Assembly: GCF_040529335.1 (NCBI RefSeq)
Contig: NZ_CP159534.1
Span: 806,001 to 870,000, forward strand
DNA: 64,000 bases
Source: Streptomyces sp. HUAS MG91
Lineage (GTDB): Bacteria > Actinomycetota > Actinomycetes > Streptomycetales > Streptomycetaceae
Reading direction: 5' to 3'
Both the position numbers and the translations under genes were made by a program. This document shows positions 31,146 to 39,947 of the stretch, in pieces. Every line of letters begins with the position of its first letter. Position 1 is the first letter of the stretch. Under the pieces are notes generated by a model. The model did no database searches, was not told the origin of the DNA, and saw only the letters and a list, made by a program, of their open reading frames with translations.

Positions 31146-31939
31146 CGGACGACCCCGCGCTCGCGCAGGTGGGCGACGGATCCGGCGATGCCCTGGAAGA
31201 TGTCACCGGCGTAGCTGTCGAACTCCACGATCGCGTACGCCGCGTTCGGGGCGGCGGCCAGGGCGGCGTCGACGGGGATCTCGCCCTGCCCGGCCGGCAC
31301 CTGCCGGGTCAGCGTGATGTCGAAGGGGGCGCCGGAGGTGAACGGGTCGTCGACGACCGCGCCGTCCTTGATGTGCAGGGCGGTGACCCGGTCGCCGAGC
31401 CGGCCGAGCAGCGCGACCGCGTCGTGGCCGCCGGCCGAGGCCCAGTACACGTCCACTTCCAGTTCGACGGTGTCGTCGAGGCGGGACACGAACCACTCGT
31501 AGGCGCTGAGCCCGTCGACGGTGGGGGTGAACTCCTGGGAGTGGTTGTGGTAGCCGACGCGCAGTCCGTGGTCGGCGGCGATCGCCGCGGCGTCGTTGAG
31601 CAGCTTGGCGGTCTCGTCGATCCGCTCGGCGTCGGCCCACCGGGAGGCGGCCACCATCGGCTCGTACACGGTCTCCAGGCCGAGGGTCCGGGCCGCGGCG
31701 AAGGTCCGCTCCAGCGCGTCCCGCCCCTGGTCGGGAGCGGCGATGCCGGCGTGCCCGGTACGGGCGCTCAGGCCGTGCCGGCCGAGCGCGTCGGCCAGCT
31801 CCCGGGGCCGGTTCACGAAGTCGAACACCTCGACGTTGCGCAGTCCGGTCTCCGCGAGACGGGCGAGGGTGCCGTCCTCGTCGGCCTTGAGGGCGTCGCG
31901 CACCGAGTACAGCTGGAGCGACAACTGGGGTGTGGACAT
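31142..31939 (-). CDS. Sugar phosphate isomerase/epimerase (AP-endonuclease 2 TIM barrel)
   Basis: A 265-residue xylose-isomerase-like TIM barrel. Metal and substrate residues are seen in TVYEPMVAASRW (Glu), VGYHNHSQEF (His-Asn-His), TVELEVDVYWASAGG (Glu/Asp), VTALHIKDG (His) and AYAIVEFDSYAG (Glu). It likely isomerises or epimerises the keto sugar produced by the overlapping Gfo/Idh enzyme. Start ATG 31939 (MSTPQLSLQLYS) is chosen because homology begins there, with GAAAGACC upstream. First gene of the operon; the 190-base upstream region is relatively A/T-rich and must contain the promoter. Confidence 0.88.
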   Translation of the reverse strand: MSTPQLSLQLYSVRDALKADEDGTLARLAETGLRNVEVFDFVNRPRELADALGRHGLSARTGHAGIAAPDQGRDALERTFAAARTLGLETVYEPMVAASRWADAERIDETAKLLNDAAAIAADHGLRVGYHNHSQEFTPTVDGLSAYEWFVSRLDDTVELEVDVYWASAGGHDAVALLGRLGDRVTALHIKDGAVVDDPFTSGAPFDITLTRQVPAGQGEIPVDAALAAAPNAAYAIVEFDSYAGDIFQGIAGSVAHLRERGVVR

Positions 31940-32131
31940 GGCTGGTCTTTCCGATCGTGAGTCAGGGCGGGAGGGGGTAGGTGACCGGGCGCTCCGGGGC
32001 CTCAGCAGCGGGCAAACGCTCATCGTGTTCGAAATTACGGCGCCAAGGCCCCTTTTGCGGCGAGGACTTTCGTTCAGATTAAGCTAAAGCCTCTCCGGTG
32101 CCAAGGTCATCCCCCGCCCCTCCTCGGTCGG

Positions 32132-32317
32132 TCAGGAGGCCGGCCGGGGCTCGATCCTGAACAACTGGTCGCCGATCTGCCCGACGAGGCTGTGCCCGTA
32201 CGGGATCAGCTCGGGCTGGATGCCGCCCCTCATCGGCGTCTCGGGCAGCTGCACGCGGCCCCGCCAGCGCACCGCTCCGCTGTCCAGGTCGAGGCCCACG
32301 AGGTTCCCGGACGCTCG
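32132..32317 (-). pseudogene. C-terminal remnant of a PQQ-type beta-propeller protein
   Basis: Directly after the TAA of the DUF3152 gene, the same minus-strand frame continues for 61 codons to TGA (32134-32132) and reads SGNLVGLDLDSGAVRWRG, then VQLPETPMRGGIQPELIPYG, then HSLVGQIGDQLFRIEP. The LDLDSGAVRWRG string is a clear PQQ/WD40-like propeller blade ending and the remainder is a typical C-terminal blade. There is no start codon or N-terminal part. It is best explained as the 3' end left after a deletion fused a once larger gene to the end of the DUF3152 gene. Confidence 0.6.
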
Positions 32318-33088
32318 TTACGGCACGTGCGGTCCGCCGAGGTAGCGGCCGTGGGAGTCGTAGGGCCAGGCGTTCGCGACGCACCCCTTCAGGCCCTTGA
32401 TCTGCTGCATCATCACGGGTGCGGGGCTGCCGGGCCGGGGGCAGGTCTCGTGGCCGTGGCCGATGCGGTGGCCGACCTCGTGGTTGACGATGAGGGCCCG
32501 GTACTGCTCGATGGGGCCGTCGAACTCGGGTGAACCGAGCAGCCAGCGGCGCAGATTGACCACGACGGTCCGGCCGACGCTGCAGTTGACCTCGCCGTGC
32601 GTGTACAGGCCCGCCGAGCCGCAGAGGCAGTCGACGGTCCGGGGTGTGGCGATCTTTATGACGAAGTCCCGGGGGCCGGCGCTCACCAGCTGGAACGCGT
32701 CGACGCCGTCGCTCCCCCAGCCCCGGGGGTCGCCCAGGACGCCGGAGATCTCCCGCGCGGCCGCGTCGGCGGCGACGCCGGAACCGTCCTCGACCTGCAC
32801 CTGGTAGCGCCGCAGCCGGGTCCCGGTGCCCACCGGCGGGCCGTCGGAGTGCGCCGTGGCGAAGGTGCCGGGGCCGGCCGTCCGCACCGCGCCGGACGGG
32901 TCCGCCGCCCGCACCGCCTCGCGTCCCGCCCGGGCGCAGTGGGCGGCGGTAAGGGCGTCGCTGTGCCGCCAGTACGTGAAGGTGGCGGCACCGCCGACGG
33001 ACAGCGCCACCGCCGCCCCGAGCAGGACGCTCAGGAACGCCGCCCGTCTTCGTATCCACCGTGCCGACACAGCCGCGTGCCCTCGCAT
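32318..33088 (-). CDS. Secreted or membrane-anchored DUF3152 protein, metzincin-like
   Basis: A 256-residue protein with a basic N terminus and one hydrophobic segment at about residues 18-40 (FLSVLLGAAVALSVGGAATFTYW), acting as signal anchor. The outer domain contains NHEVGHRIGHGHETCP (about 213-228), that is HExGHxxGHxH, the zinc-binding site of metzincin-type peptidases, and several Cys (CLCGSAG, NCS, ETC, GCV) that could form disulfides. This matches the DUF3152 family, predicted metalloprotease-like and common in Streptomyces. Start ATG 33088 after GGGGGT; an in-frame ATG 39 bases upstream is less likely. A PQQ-propeller remnant follows its stop codon in the same frame. Confidence 0.75.
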   Translation of the reverse strand: MRGHAAVSARWIRRRAAFLSVLLGAAVALSVGGAATFTYWRHSDALTAAHCARAGREAVRAADPSGAVRTAGPGTFATAHSDGPPVGTGTRLRRYQVQVEDGSGVAADAAAREISGVLGDPRGWGSDGVDAFQLVSAGPRDFVIKIATPRTVDCLCGSAGLYTHGEVNCSVGRTVVVNLRRWLLGSPEFDGPIEQYRALIVNHEVGHRIGHGHETCPRPGSPAPVMMQQIKGLKGCVANAWPYDSHGRYLGGPHVP

Positions 33089-33172
33089 CGCGCGGACCCC
33101 CCATGGTTCAGACCAGTTCGCCGTCACTGAGGGACGCGCGGGGCGGGCCGATGGTTGCGTTATGCAGGCAGA

Positions 33173-35338
33173 TCAGCGGGCCCGCGCCCGGACGAGGAGG
33201 AGTTGTTCGGGATGGAGGGCAGGGGCGCGCACGCCCACCCGGGCGAGGGCCGCGCCGCCGAGGACGAGGGGCGCGGTGGTCCACGGGGTCGGCTCCCCCT
33301 GGCGCACGGCCGGGCTGTCGCCGGGCGGCTGCACGCTCACCCGGTACGTCAGGTTCTCGTCGAGGCCGGGGAGCCGGACCGTGCCCGGCACGGAGGTGAG
33401 CGGCGCGTCCAGCTGCACCAGGGCGAACAGGGCGTCGCGCCGGTCGGGGGCGACGACTCCGTGGACGGCGAGCGCGGGGTCGTGGGGGTCGGCGCGGACG
33501 GTGGTGCCGCCGTGCAGCAAGGGCCGCAGCTCCTTGTACAGGGCGACCCAGCGGGCGAGTTCCGCGCGCTCCTCGGGGGTGGCGGTGGTCAGGTCCCACT
33601 CGATGCCGAAGGAGCCGAACAGGGCGGTTCCGGCCCGGAAGGAGAGGTCGTGCGTGCGGCCCGTGGTGTGCGAGCGGGGCGCGCCCACGTGGGCGCCGAC
33701 GAGTTCCGGCGGCACCAACTGCGCCGTCCAGCGCTGGATCTGCTGCCGCTCCAGGGGGTCGATGCAGTCGCTGGCCCACACCCGGTCCGTGCGTTCGAGG
33801 ATGCCGAGGTCGACGCGGAGGCCGCCGGACGAGCAGGACTCGATCTCGACGTGCGGGTGGCGGGCGCGCAGCGCGTCGAGGAGGCGGTAGACGGCGAGGG
33901 TCTGAGCGTGGACCGAGGGGGTGCCGTGCGGCCCGTGCCCGGCGTCGAGGAGGTCGCGGTTGTGGTCCCACTTCAGGTACGCGATGTCGTACTCGGTGAG
34001 GAGCGCGTCGAGGCGGTCGAGGAGGTACGTGTACGCGCCGGGGACCGCGAGGTCGAGGACCTGCTGATGGCGTGCGGGAAGGGGCTGCCGGCCGCCGGTG
34101 GCGAGCAGCCAGTCGGGGTGGGCGCGGGCCAGGTCGGAGTCCGGGTTGACCATCTCCGGCTCCACCCACAGGCCGAACTCCATGCCGAGACCGCGGACGG
34201 TGGAGATCAGGGGCCCGAGTCCCCCGGGCCAGATGTCCTCGTCGACGTACCAGTCGCCCAGCCCGGCGCGGTCGTTCCTGCGGTGCCGGAACCAGCCGTC
34301 GTCCAGCACGAACCGCTCGACGCCCGCCTCCGCCCCGGCGCGGGCGAGTGCGGTCAGGCGGTCCAGGCCCTGGTCGAAGTAGACGGCCTCCCAGGTGTTC
34401 AGCACGACCGGGCGGGGCGGCGGTCCGGGCTTCCGGGCGCGCAGGTGGGTGTGGAAGCGCTCGGCGACGGCGTCGAGGCCGTCGGCGCCGTACGCCGCGT
34501 ACACCCAGGGCGTGGTGTGGCTCTCGCCGGGCGCGAGGCGTACCTCGCCGGGCAGCAGCAGCTCACCGCCGCCGAGCACCGCGGCGCCGGTGGAGAGGCG
34601 TTCGGCGTAGGTGCGGTGGTTGCCGCTCCAGGCGACGTGCAGCGCCCACACCTCGCCGTGCCGGAAGCCGAAGCCGGGGGTGCCGGCGGCGAGGATCAGC
34701 GGCGCGTCCGGGCCGGTGCGGCCGCGGCGGTTCTCCCTGCTGTGCGCCCCGACGGTGAACGGCATGCGCTGCGGCGCCCGTTCGCGTCCCCAGCGTCCGG
34801 CCAGGTCGAACAGCTCGGTCGCGACAGGCGGCAGGGGCACGGTGGGGGTGAGCGCGTCGAGCACGAAGAAGCCGTCGGGCGCGGTGGAGGTGAGTTCGGC
34901 GCGCTGGCGCAGCAGTCCCTCGGCGGTCAGCTCCAGTTCGAGCCGCAGGGCGAGACCGGCCTCGGGGTCCTCGCCGGTGACCACGACGCGGCCGCCCCGG
35001 CCCGGCGCCCCGCGGTCGTCGACGTCGAGCCCGGTGCACCGGAACCAGGGCGACCAGGCGGTGCCGTCGCGGTGCCCGGTCAGTCCGGGCCGGCCGCACC
35101 AGCCGGCGGCGTGCTCGCGCGCGAGGGACGGCGCGACGACCCGGTCGACGTCGTTCGGCACCGGGGCCGGTTCGACCGCCCGGCACAGCTGGGTGAGCGC
35201 GGCCGCGTCGAGGGCGCCCAGGTCCGCGCCCCAGTGGACGACGGACGGCAGGGCGTCCGGCGCGCCCTGCGGTGCGGCGAGGACGAGGCCGACGCCCGCG
35301 GCACGCAGCTGGACCGGTTCGGACAGGGACAGGGACAC
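33173..35338 (-). CDS. Alpha-galactosidase, GH36
   Basis: A 721-residue glycoside hydrolase releasing terminal alpha-galactose from melibiose/raffinose-type sugars. Catalytic region: VLDDGWFRHRRNDRAGLGDWYVDEDIWPGGL, then MEFGLWVEPEMVNPDSDL, then AYLKWDHNRDL, where Asp of KWDHN is the nucleophile, then EIESCSSGGLRVDLGILERTDRVWASDCIDPLERQ, where Asp of SDCIDP is the acid/base. The N-terminal 300 residues form the beta-supersandwich domain of GH36. No signal peptide, so a cytoplasmic enzyme. Start GTG 35338 with AGGAG 7 bases upstream. Divergent from the ABCG-like exporter. Confidence 0.93.
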   Translation of the reverse strand: MSLSLSEPVQLRAAGVGLVLAAPQGAPDALPSVVHWGADLGALDAAALTQLCRAVEPAPVPNDVDRVVAPSLAREHAAGWCGRPGLTGHRDGTAWSPWFRCTGLDVDDRGAPGRGGRVVVTGEDPEAGLALRLELELTAEGLLRQRAELTSTAPDGFFVLDALTPTVPLPPVATELFDLAGRWGRERAPQRMPFTVGAHSRENRRGRTGPDAPLILAAGTPGFGFRHGEVWALHVAWSGNHRTYAERLSTGAAVLGGGELLLPGEVRLAPGESHTTPWVYAAYGADGLDAVAERFHTHLRARKPGPPPRPVVLNTWEAVYFDQGLDRLTALARAGAEAGVERFVLDDGWFRHRRNDRAGLGDWYVDEDIWPGGLGPLISTVRGLGMEFGLWVEPEMVNPDSDLARAHPDWLLATGGRQPLPARHQQVLDLAVPGAYTYLLDRLDALLTEYDIAYLKWDHNRDLLDAGHGPHGTPSVHAQTLAVYRLLDALRARHPHVEIESCSSGGLRVDLGILERTDRVWASDCIDPLERQQIQRWTAQLVPPELVGAHVGAPRSHTTGRTHDLSFRAGTALFGSFGIEWDLTTATPEERAELARWVALYKELRPLLHGGTTVRADPHDPALAVHGVVAPDRRDALFALVQLDAPLTSVPGTVRLPGLDENLTYRVSVQPPGDSPAVRQGEPTPWTTAPLVLGGAALARVGVRAPALHPEQLLLVRARAR

Positions 35339-35517
35339 GGAGAACTCCTGGAAGCCGCAGGGACAAAGGGGCGCAGAGGCTTCTCGAGTCTTGCCCCGGG
35401 CCTCTCAGTCGGTCAACGGCCGCCCCGGAGAGGCGCGGCCGTCCCGCGCGTATCCGGGGCACCGCCGGGGCAGGTCCCCCAGGGGCCGGGCGGTCCGGCG
35501 GCGGGCGGGGAGGGCGG

Positions 35518-37155
35518 ATGGCGAGGGCCGGGGAACACGTCGGGGTGGAATTGTCGGCGCACGGGATCGGGCTGCGGCTGGGCGGCTCCACCGTGCTGTC
35601 CGGGATCGCCGTGCCGAGGGTCGGGCCGGGACAGGTCCTGGGGGTCGCGGGCGGCAGCGGCGCGGGCAAGACGCTGCTCCTGGAAGTGCTCGCCGGGCTG
35701 CGCACCCCGGACACCGGACGGGTCTCGGTGCAGGCGCCGCCGGACGCGCTGCGGTACGGGTTCGTGCCGCAGGACGACATCGTGCACCGCGCGCTGCCGT
35801 TGCGCACCGCCCTGGAGTACGCGGCCCGGCTGCGCGGCACCGACCCTGGCGAGGTACCGCTGGTGCTGGAGGAGCTGGGTCTGGGCGCGGTGGCGGAGCA
35901 GCCGGTGCGGACGCTGAGCGGCGGGCAGCGCAAGCGGGCCAGCATCGCCATCGAGCTGCTGTCGCGGCCGCGGCTGCTGTTCCTCGACGAGCCGACCTCC
36001 GGGCTCGACCCGCTGGCCGGGGCGCAGTTGACGGAGTATCTGCGCCGCCTCGCCGGTACCGGGGTCACCGTCGTGCTCACCACGCACACGCCCGCCGATC
36101 TGCTCCGCTGCGACCGGGTGCTGTTCATCGCGCCGACCGGCCGGCCGGGACCGTCGGGCACCCCGGCCGAACTGCTGGACGCCTCGCCGGACGGCACCCT
36201 GGAGGCGCTGTACTCGGCGGAGACCGCGCCGGAGCCCCACGAGGAAGGGGCGGCGGAGGAGCCGGCTCCGCCCGCCGCCGCACCGGCCACCGGCGCACTG
36301 CGGCAATGGGCGGTCCTGTCCGGCCGCGAGGTGCGGCTCCTGCGGCACGACCGGCTCACCGCCGCCATCACCGTCGGCTCGCCGCTGATCATCATCGCCA
36401 TGTTCGCCCTGCTGTTCCGGCCGGGCGTCTTCGACCCGGACCACCCGTCCCCCGCGGCGTCGGCGATGGTGCTGTTCTGGATCGCGTTCGGCGCGTTCTT
36501 CTTCGGGCTCGCCTACGGACTGCCGCAGATCTGCGGGGAGTTGGCGGTGCTGCGCCGTGAGCGCCGTACCGTGCTGCGCCTCGGCCCGTATCTGCTGGCC
36601 AAGCTCACCGTCCTCGGCCCCGTGCTGCTGCTCGCCGACGCGCTGCTGCTGGTGGTGCTGCGGGCCCTGGACCGGCTGCCCGAGGCCGCCGTGTCCGTGC
36701 ACGTCTCGCTCTTCACGACGACCGCGCTGGCCTCGTTCGCGGCGCTCGCCCTCGGCCTGTGCTGCTCGGCGCTCGTCTCCGAACCCAGCCAGGCGGCGCT
36801 GGTGCTGCCCCTGCTCTGTTTCCCGCAGGTGCTGTTCTCCGGCGCGTTCGTGCCGGTGCCGGGGATGGCGGCGGGCGGTCGCTGGATCAGTGTGGCAATG
36901 ACCAACCGGTGGGCGTTCGAGGCGCTGGGCTCCGGCGCGGACCTGGAGCGGCTGTGGCGGGGTGGCGGCACGGAGGGCCGGGCGCTGCTCGCCTCGTACG
37001 CGGACAGCTTCGGGCGGCCGGCCTGGTACGGGTGGGCGGTGCTGGCGGGGTGCGCCGTGGGGCTGCTCGTCGTCGCCTGGCTGGTGCTGCGCCACCGCTG
37101 TCCGGCGGCGCGGCACCGGCTCAGCAGGACAGCCGCGGGGCCAGCGCGCCCCTGA
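35518..37155 (+). CDS. ABC exporter half (ABCG-like), ATPase fused to permease
   Basis: A 545-residue fusion in ATPase-then-membrane order. ATPase: Walker A GGSGAGKT (about 44-51), signature LSGGQRKRASIAIEL with the RKR that marks ABCG/White-type proteins, Walker B LLFLDEPTSGLDP, H-loop TTHTPADLL. A Pro/Ala/Glu-rich linker lies at about 237-260. Membrane part: six helices beginning LTAAITVGSPLIIIAMFALLF and ending WYGWAVLAGCAVGLLVVAWLVL, the ABC-2 type. Such bacterial half-transporters dimerise and export lipids or drugs. ATG 35518 after GGGAGGGCGG. Its 3' end overlaps the convergent aminotransferase gene by 35 bases. Confidence 0.88.
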   Translation: MARAGEHVGVELSAHGIGLRLGGSTVLSGIAVPRVGPGQVLGVAGGSGAGKTLLLEVLAGLRTPDTGRVSVQAPPDALRYGFVPQDDIVHRALPLRTALEYAARLRGTDPGEVPLVLEELGLGAVAEQPVRTLSGGQRKRASIAIELLSRPRLLFLDEPTSGLDPLAGAQLTEYLRRLAGTGVTVVLTTHTPADLLRCDRVLFIAPTGRPGPSGTPAELLDASPDGTLEALYSAETAPEPHEEGAAEEPAPPAAAPATGALRQWAVLSGREVRLLRHDRLTAAITVGSPLIIIAMFALLFRPGVFDPDHPSPAASAMVLFWIAFGAFFFGLAYGLPQICGELAVLRRERRTVLRLGPYLLAKLTVLGPVLLLADALLLVVLRALDRLPEAAVSVHVSLFTTTALASFAALALGLCCSALVSEPSQAALVLPLLCFPQVLFSGAFVPVPGMAAGGRWISVAMTNRWAFEALGSGADLERLWRGGGTEGRALLASYADSFGRPAWYGWAVLAGCAVGLLVVAWLVLRHRCPAARHRLSRTAAGPARP

Positions 37156-38524
37156 CCGGGGTCGCGGCGGCGAACGTGGCCCGCAGGAAGTCCACGAACC
37201 GGTCGATGTCGGCCGGCACGTTCGCGATGCCGGGCGAGACCCGTACGGCGCCGCCCGAGGGCAGTCCGAGCCGCTCGATGTAGCCGTCGATGGTCTCGGC
37301 CCGTCCGCGGCCGCTGCCGGTGCGGCGCAGCAGCCGCGGGGCGATCGCGAAGGCCTCCTCGCCCGCCCCCGGGTTGCAGAAGCAGCCGGTGCGCACGGAG
37401 ATGCCGGCCGCCGAGCACTCGCGCGCCACGATCCGCTCGTCGACGACCGCGCCGTGCCGGTCGAGGACGTTGAGCGCGACCGTGCCGCCGCGCGCCTCGG
37501 TGCCGCGCGGGCCGTAGACGCGCACCAGCGGCCCTCCGTCGGGGTGCCGGAGCCCGGCGAGCGCGTCCAGCAGGCGTGCGGTGAGGGCGGCGACATGGCC
37601 GGCGACCCGGTCGGCGCCGATCGCGTCGTACCAGTCGAGCCCCGGCACGATCTGCGGCACCGCGTGGAAGTCGGGCGTCCCGTCCTCGAAGGCGGCGGGG
37701 GCCTGCGCCATCCGGTGCCAGCGGGCCTGCGCGCTGACCACCTGGATGGTGCCGCCCGCGAACCAGGGCCTGCGCAGCTCGGCGAGGGCCGCGCGCCGCG
37801 CCACCAGACTGCCGACGCCGGACGGGTAGCCGAACACCTTGTACCAGCTCGCGACGGTGAAGTCGGCGGGCGTGCGGCGCAGCGACAGCGTCCCGGTCGG
37901 CAGGTACGCGGCCGCGTCGAGCAGGGTGTGCCAGCCCGCCTCCCGGGCCCGCTCCACCCATTCCAGCGGATGCCGTACGCCGCTGAAGTTGCTCTGCGCC
38001 GGAAAGCAGAACAGCCCGCGCCGCCGGGTCGCCAGCGCGTCGCTCACGGCCGCGCCGTCGGCTCTCAGCTCGTCACCGGCGAACGGCACGAGGCGTACCC
38101 GCGCACCGGCCGCCCGCGCGAACTCCCGTACGCCGTTGACGGAGTTGTGGTTGTCCTGGGTGAGGAGCAGCGCCGGGCCCGTCCGGCCGCGGAACGGATA
38201 GGCCTCCCCGACGAGCTTCACCGCCTGCGAGGCGTTGGCCGTGAACACCACCGTGTACTGCTCCGGGTCCGCGTCCAGGAACCGCAGGACCCGCTCTCTT
38301 GCCGCTTCGATCAGCTCGGTCGAGGCGGCGGACGCCGGGCTCTCGGTGTGCGGGTTGCCGAACGCGGCGCCGCGCAGCCGGGCCGCGTGCGCGTCGACGA
38401 GGCGGCGCGGCACGGGTGCGGCGCCGGTGTGGTCCAGATAGATCTGCCGTGTCTCGTCCAGGTATCCGAAGTCGTCGGCGCGCAGTCTCCCGAAGTACGC
38501 CTCGCCCCGCCCGTCGTTCCCCAT
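37121..38524 (-). CDS. Class V aminotransferase (MoCo-sulfurase/cysteine-desulfurase-like)
   Basis: A 467-residue PLP enzyme. The Schiff-base Lys is in ASWYKVFGYPSG (about residue 222). Other fold marks: IYLDHTGAAPVPRRL, FTANASQAVKLVGE, NHNSVNGVREFA, LLDAAAYLPTG. Near the C terminus, ISVRTGCFCNPGAGEEA matches the RxGCFCNPGA motif of the sulfurase domain of molybdenum-cofactor sulfurases, where the second Cys carries the persulfide. Thus it may transfer sulfur rather than an amino group; no MOSC domain gene is adjacent. Start ATG 38524. Convergent with, and overlapping by 35 bases, the ABC exporter gene. Confidence 0.82.
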   Translation of the reverse strand: MGNDGRGEAYFGRLRADDFGYLDETRQIYLDHTGAAPVPRRLVDAHAARLRGAAFGNPHTESPASAASTELIEAARERVLRFLDADPEQYTVVFTANASQAVKLVGEAYPFRGRTGPALLLTQDNHNSVNGVREFARAAGARVRLVPFAGDELRADGAAVSDALATRRRGLFCFPAQSNFSGVRHPLEWVERAREAGWHTLLDAAAYLPTGTLSLRRTPADFTVASWYKVFGYPSGVGSLVARRAALAELRRPWFAGGTIQVVSAQARWHRMAQAPAAFEDGTPDFHAVPQIVPGLDWYDAIGADRVAGHVAALTARLLDALAGLRHPDGGPLVRVYGPRGTEARGGTVALNVLDRHGAVVDERIVARECSAAGISVRTGCFCNPGAGEEAFAIAPRLLRRTGSGRGRAETIDGYIERLGLPSGGAVRVSPGIANVPADIDRFVDFLRATFAAATPVRGALAPRLSC

Positions 38525-38699
38525 GCCCCCGCCCCCGCCTGTCCGCCGTGGCCGTCGTGTCGCTCGCTTCGCCCCTCCTGGCCGCAATATCGGCCGACCC
38601 GCGCCGGTTGTCCAGACCGCCGCGGCGGGCGCACCGATGAGTTCGGGGGTGTCCTGGAGTCATCACTCCCAGACCGTTCCGCGAACGCCCGGAGGCACC

Positions 38700-39392
38700 A
38701 TGTCCAGCACCGAGCACGCCCTGCCGCCCGTCGTCGACGCCGCCACCTGGGAGAAGGAGCTGGCGGCGCTGCGGGTGCGGGAGAAGGCGGCCACCCGTGA
38801 ACTCGACGCGATCGCCGCGCAGCGCCGCAGGCTGCCGATGGTCGAGATGCCGGACTACGTCCTGGAGGGGGCGGACGGTCCGGTGCGGCTCGCCGAGATC
38901 TTCGGCGGGCATCCGCAGCTCATCGTGTACAGCCACATGTGGCACGAGGGCGCCGCGTGGCAGTGCGGCGGCTGCACCGGTTTCACCTCCCAGTTCACCC
39001 GGCTCCTCGGACTGGAGAAGTTCGACGCCCGCTTCGTGATCGTCACGCAGGGCCCGATCGACGAGGCGCTCGCCTACCGGCGCAAGGTGGGGAACAGGAT
39101 GGACTGGTACTCCACGGCGCACAGCTCCTTCGGCGCCGACGTGGGCGCCCCGCCGAACGGCGGCTTCGCGGTGAACGTGTTCCTGCGCGACGGCGAAACG
39201 GTGTACCGGACCTGGCACACCGACGGCCGCGGCACCGAGCAGCTCAGCCATCTGTTCCCCCTGGTGGACGTCCTGCCGTACGGGCGTCAGGAGGTCTGGC
39301 AGGACTCTCCCGACGGGTGGCCCCAGGGGCCGACGTACAGCCGTTGGGCCACCTCGCAGGAGATCGCGGCGGCCTACGGCACGGAGGGCTGA
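38700..39392 (+). CDS. DUF899 thioredoxin-like protein
   Basis: A 230-residue protein of the DUF899 family, a thioredoxin-fold group of uncertain function. Features: the N-terminal helix LAALRVREKAATRELDAIAAQRRRLPMVEM, LAEIFGGHPQLIVYSHMW, WQCGGCTGFTSQF (a CxxC at about residues 92-95 in the thioredoxin active-site position), VGNRMDWYSTAHSSF and FLRDGETVYRTWHTDGRG. Possibly a thiol-disulfide oxidoreductase. Start ATG 38700 with GGAGG 5 bases upstream. Divergent from the aminotransferase gene over about 175 bases in which I see no clear operator. Confidence 0.8.
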   Translation: MSSTEHALPPVVDAATWEKELAALRVREKAATRELDAIAAQRRRLPMVEMPDYVLEGADGPVRLAEIFGGHPQLIVYSHMWHEGAAWQCGGCTGFTSQFTRLLGLEKFDARFVIVTQGPIDEALAYRRKVGNRMDWYSTAHSSFGADVGAPPNGGFAVNVFLRDGETVYRTWHTDGRGTEQLSHLFPLVDVLPYGRQEVWQDSPDGWPQGPTYSRWATSQEIAAAYGTEG

Positions 39393-39593
39393 CCCGGCCG
39401 GGGCGCCACCCGCACCGAGGTCGAACACAAGCAGCGTGACCGAGCGGCCGTGCGGGTCGTTGGGCCGTCGTGGGCCCGAACTGCGCCCCGCGGGGCGGCA
39501 GGTGGGCGCACCGGTGCTTGTATGGGACGTGCCGGAGAAGAACATGCCGGGGGCAGTTCCCTCACTGCTCCCACGGACACCAGGGGGCGCCGA

Positions 39594-39941
39594 GTGAACG
39601 CGACCACTCCGCCGTCGCTCGTCATCGATGTCGTCGACACGGGCGACACGGTCCTGTTCCGCGTCCGCGGCGAGCTCGACCTGCGCACCGGTCCCCGGCT
39701 GGACCGGGCGCTGACGCCGTTCCATGCGCGCCGCTGCGAACTCGACCTGACCGAGGTGCCGTTCACCGACTCGACCGGGGTGAACCTGTTGGTCCGGCAC
39801 CACCGGCGGGCCGCGCACGCCGGTGGCAGCCTGCGGCTCGTGTCCGTCACGCGGCCGGTGCTGCGCGTCCTGCGGCTCACCGGGACGGACGTTCTCCTGC
39901 TGCCCGGGGACGGCCCGCCCGCCGGCCCGGCCGTCCCCTGA
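39594..39941 (+). CDS. STAS-domain anti-sigma factor antagonist
   Basis: A 115-residue single STAS domain as in SpoIIAA/RsbV/BldG-type antagonists. It has VLFRVRGELDLRTGPRL at the N-terminal strand and CELDLTEVPFTDSTGVNLLVRHHRRA, where the Ser of DSTG is the residue phosphorylated by a partner anti-sigma kinase. The partner kinase gene is not in the window. Start GTG 39594, with AGGGGG upstream; in-frame ATG codons further 5' would add residues without homology. It stands alone and ends 6 bases before the convergent next gene. Confidence 0.85.
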   Translation: MNATTPPSLVIDVVDTGDTVLFRVRGELDLRTGPRLDRALTPFHARRCELDLTEVPFTDSTGVNLLVRHHRRAAHAGGSLRLVSVTRPVLRVLRLTGTDVLLLPGDGPPAGPAVP

Positions 39942-39947
39942 CGCGCC

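Noticed and set aside
31940..32131. CTTTCG...CTAAAG near 32068-32093 as an operator of the isomerase operon
   Set aside because: The arms are short and imperfect and no regulator gene is adjacent; the region is only noted as A/T-rich and promoter-bearing.
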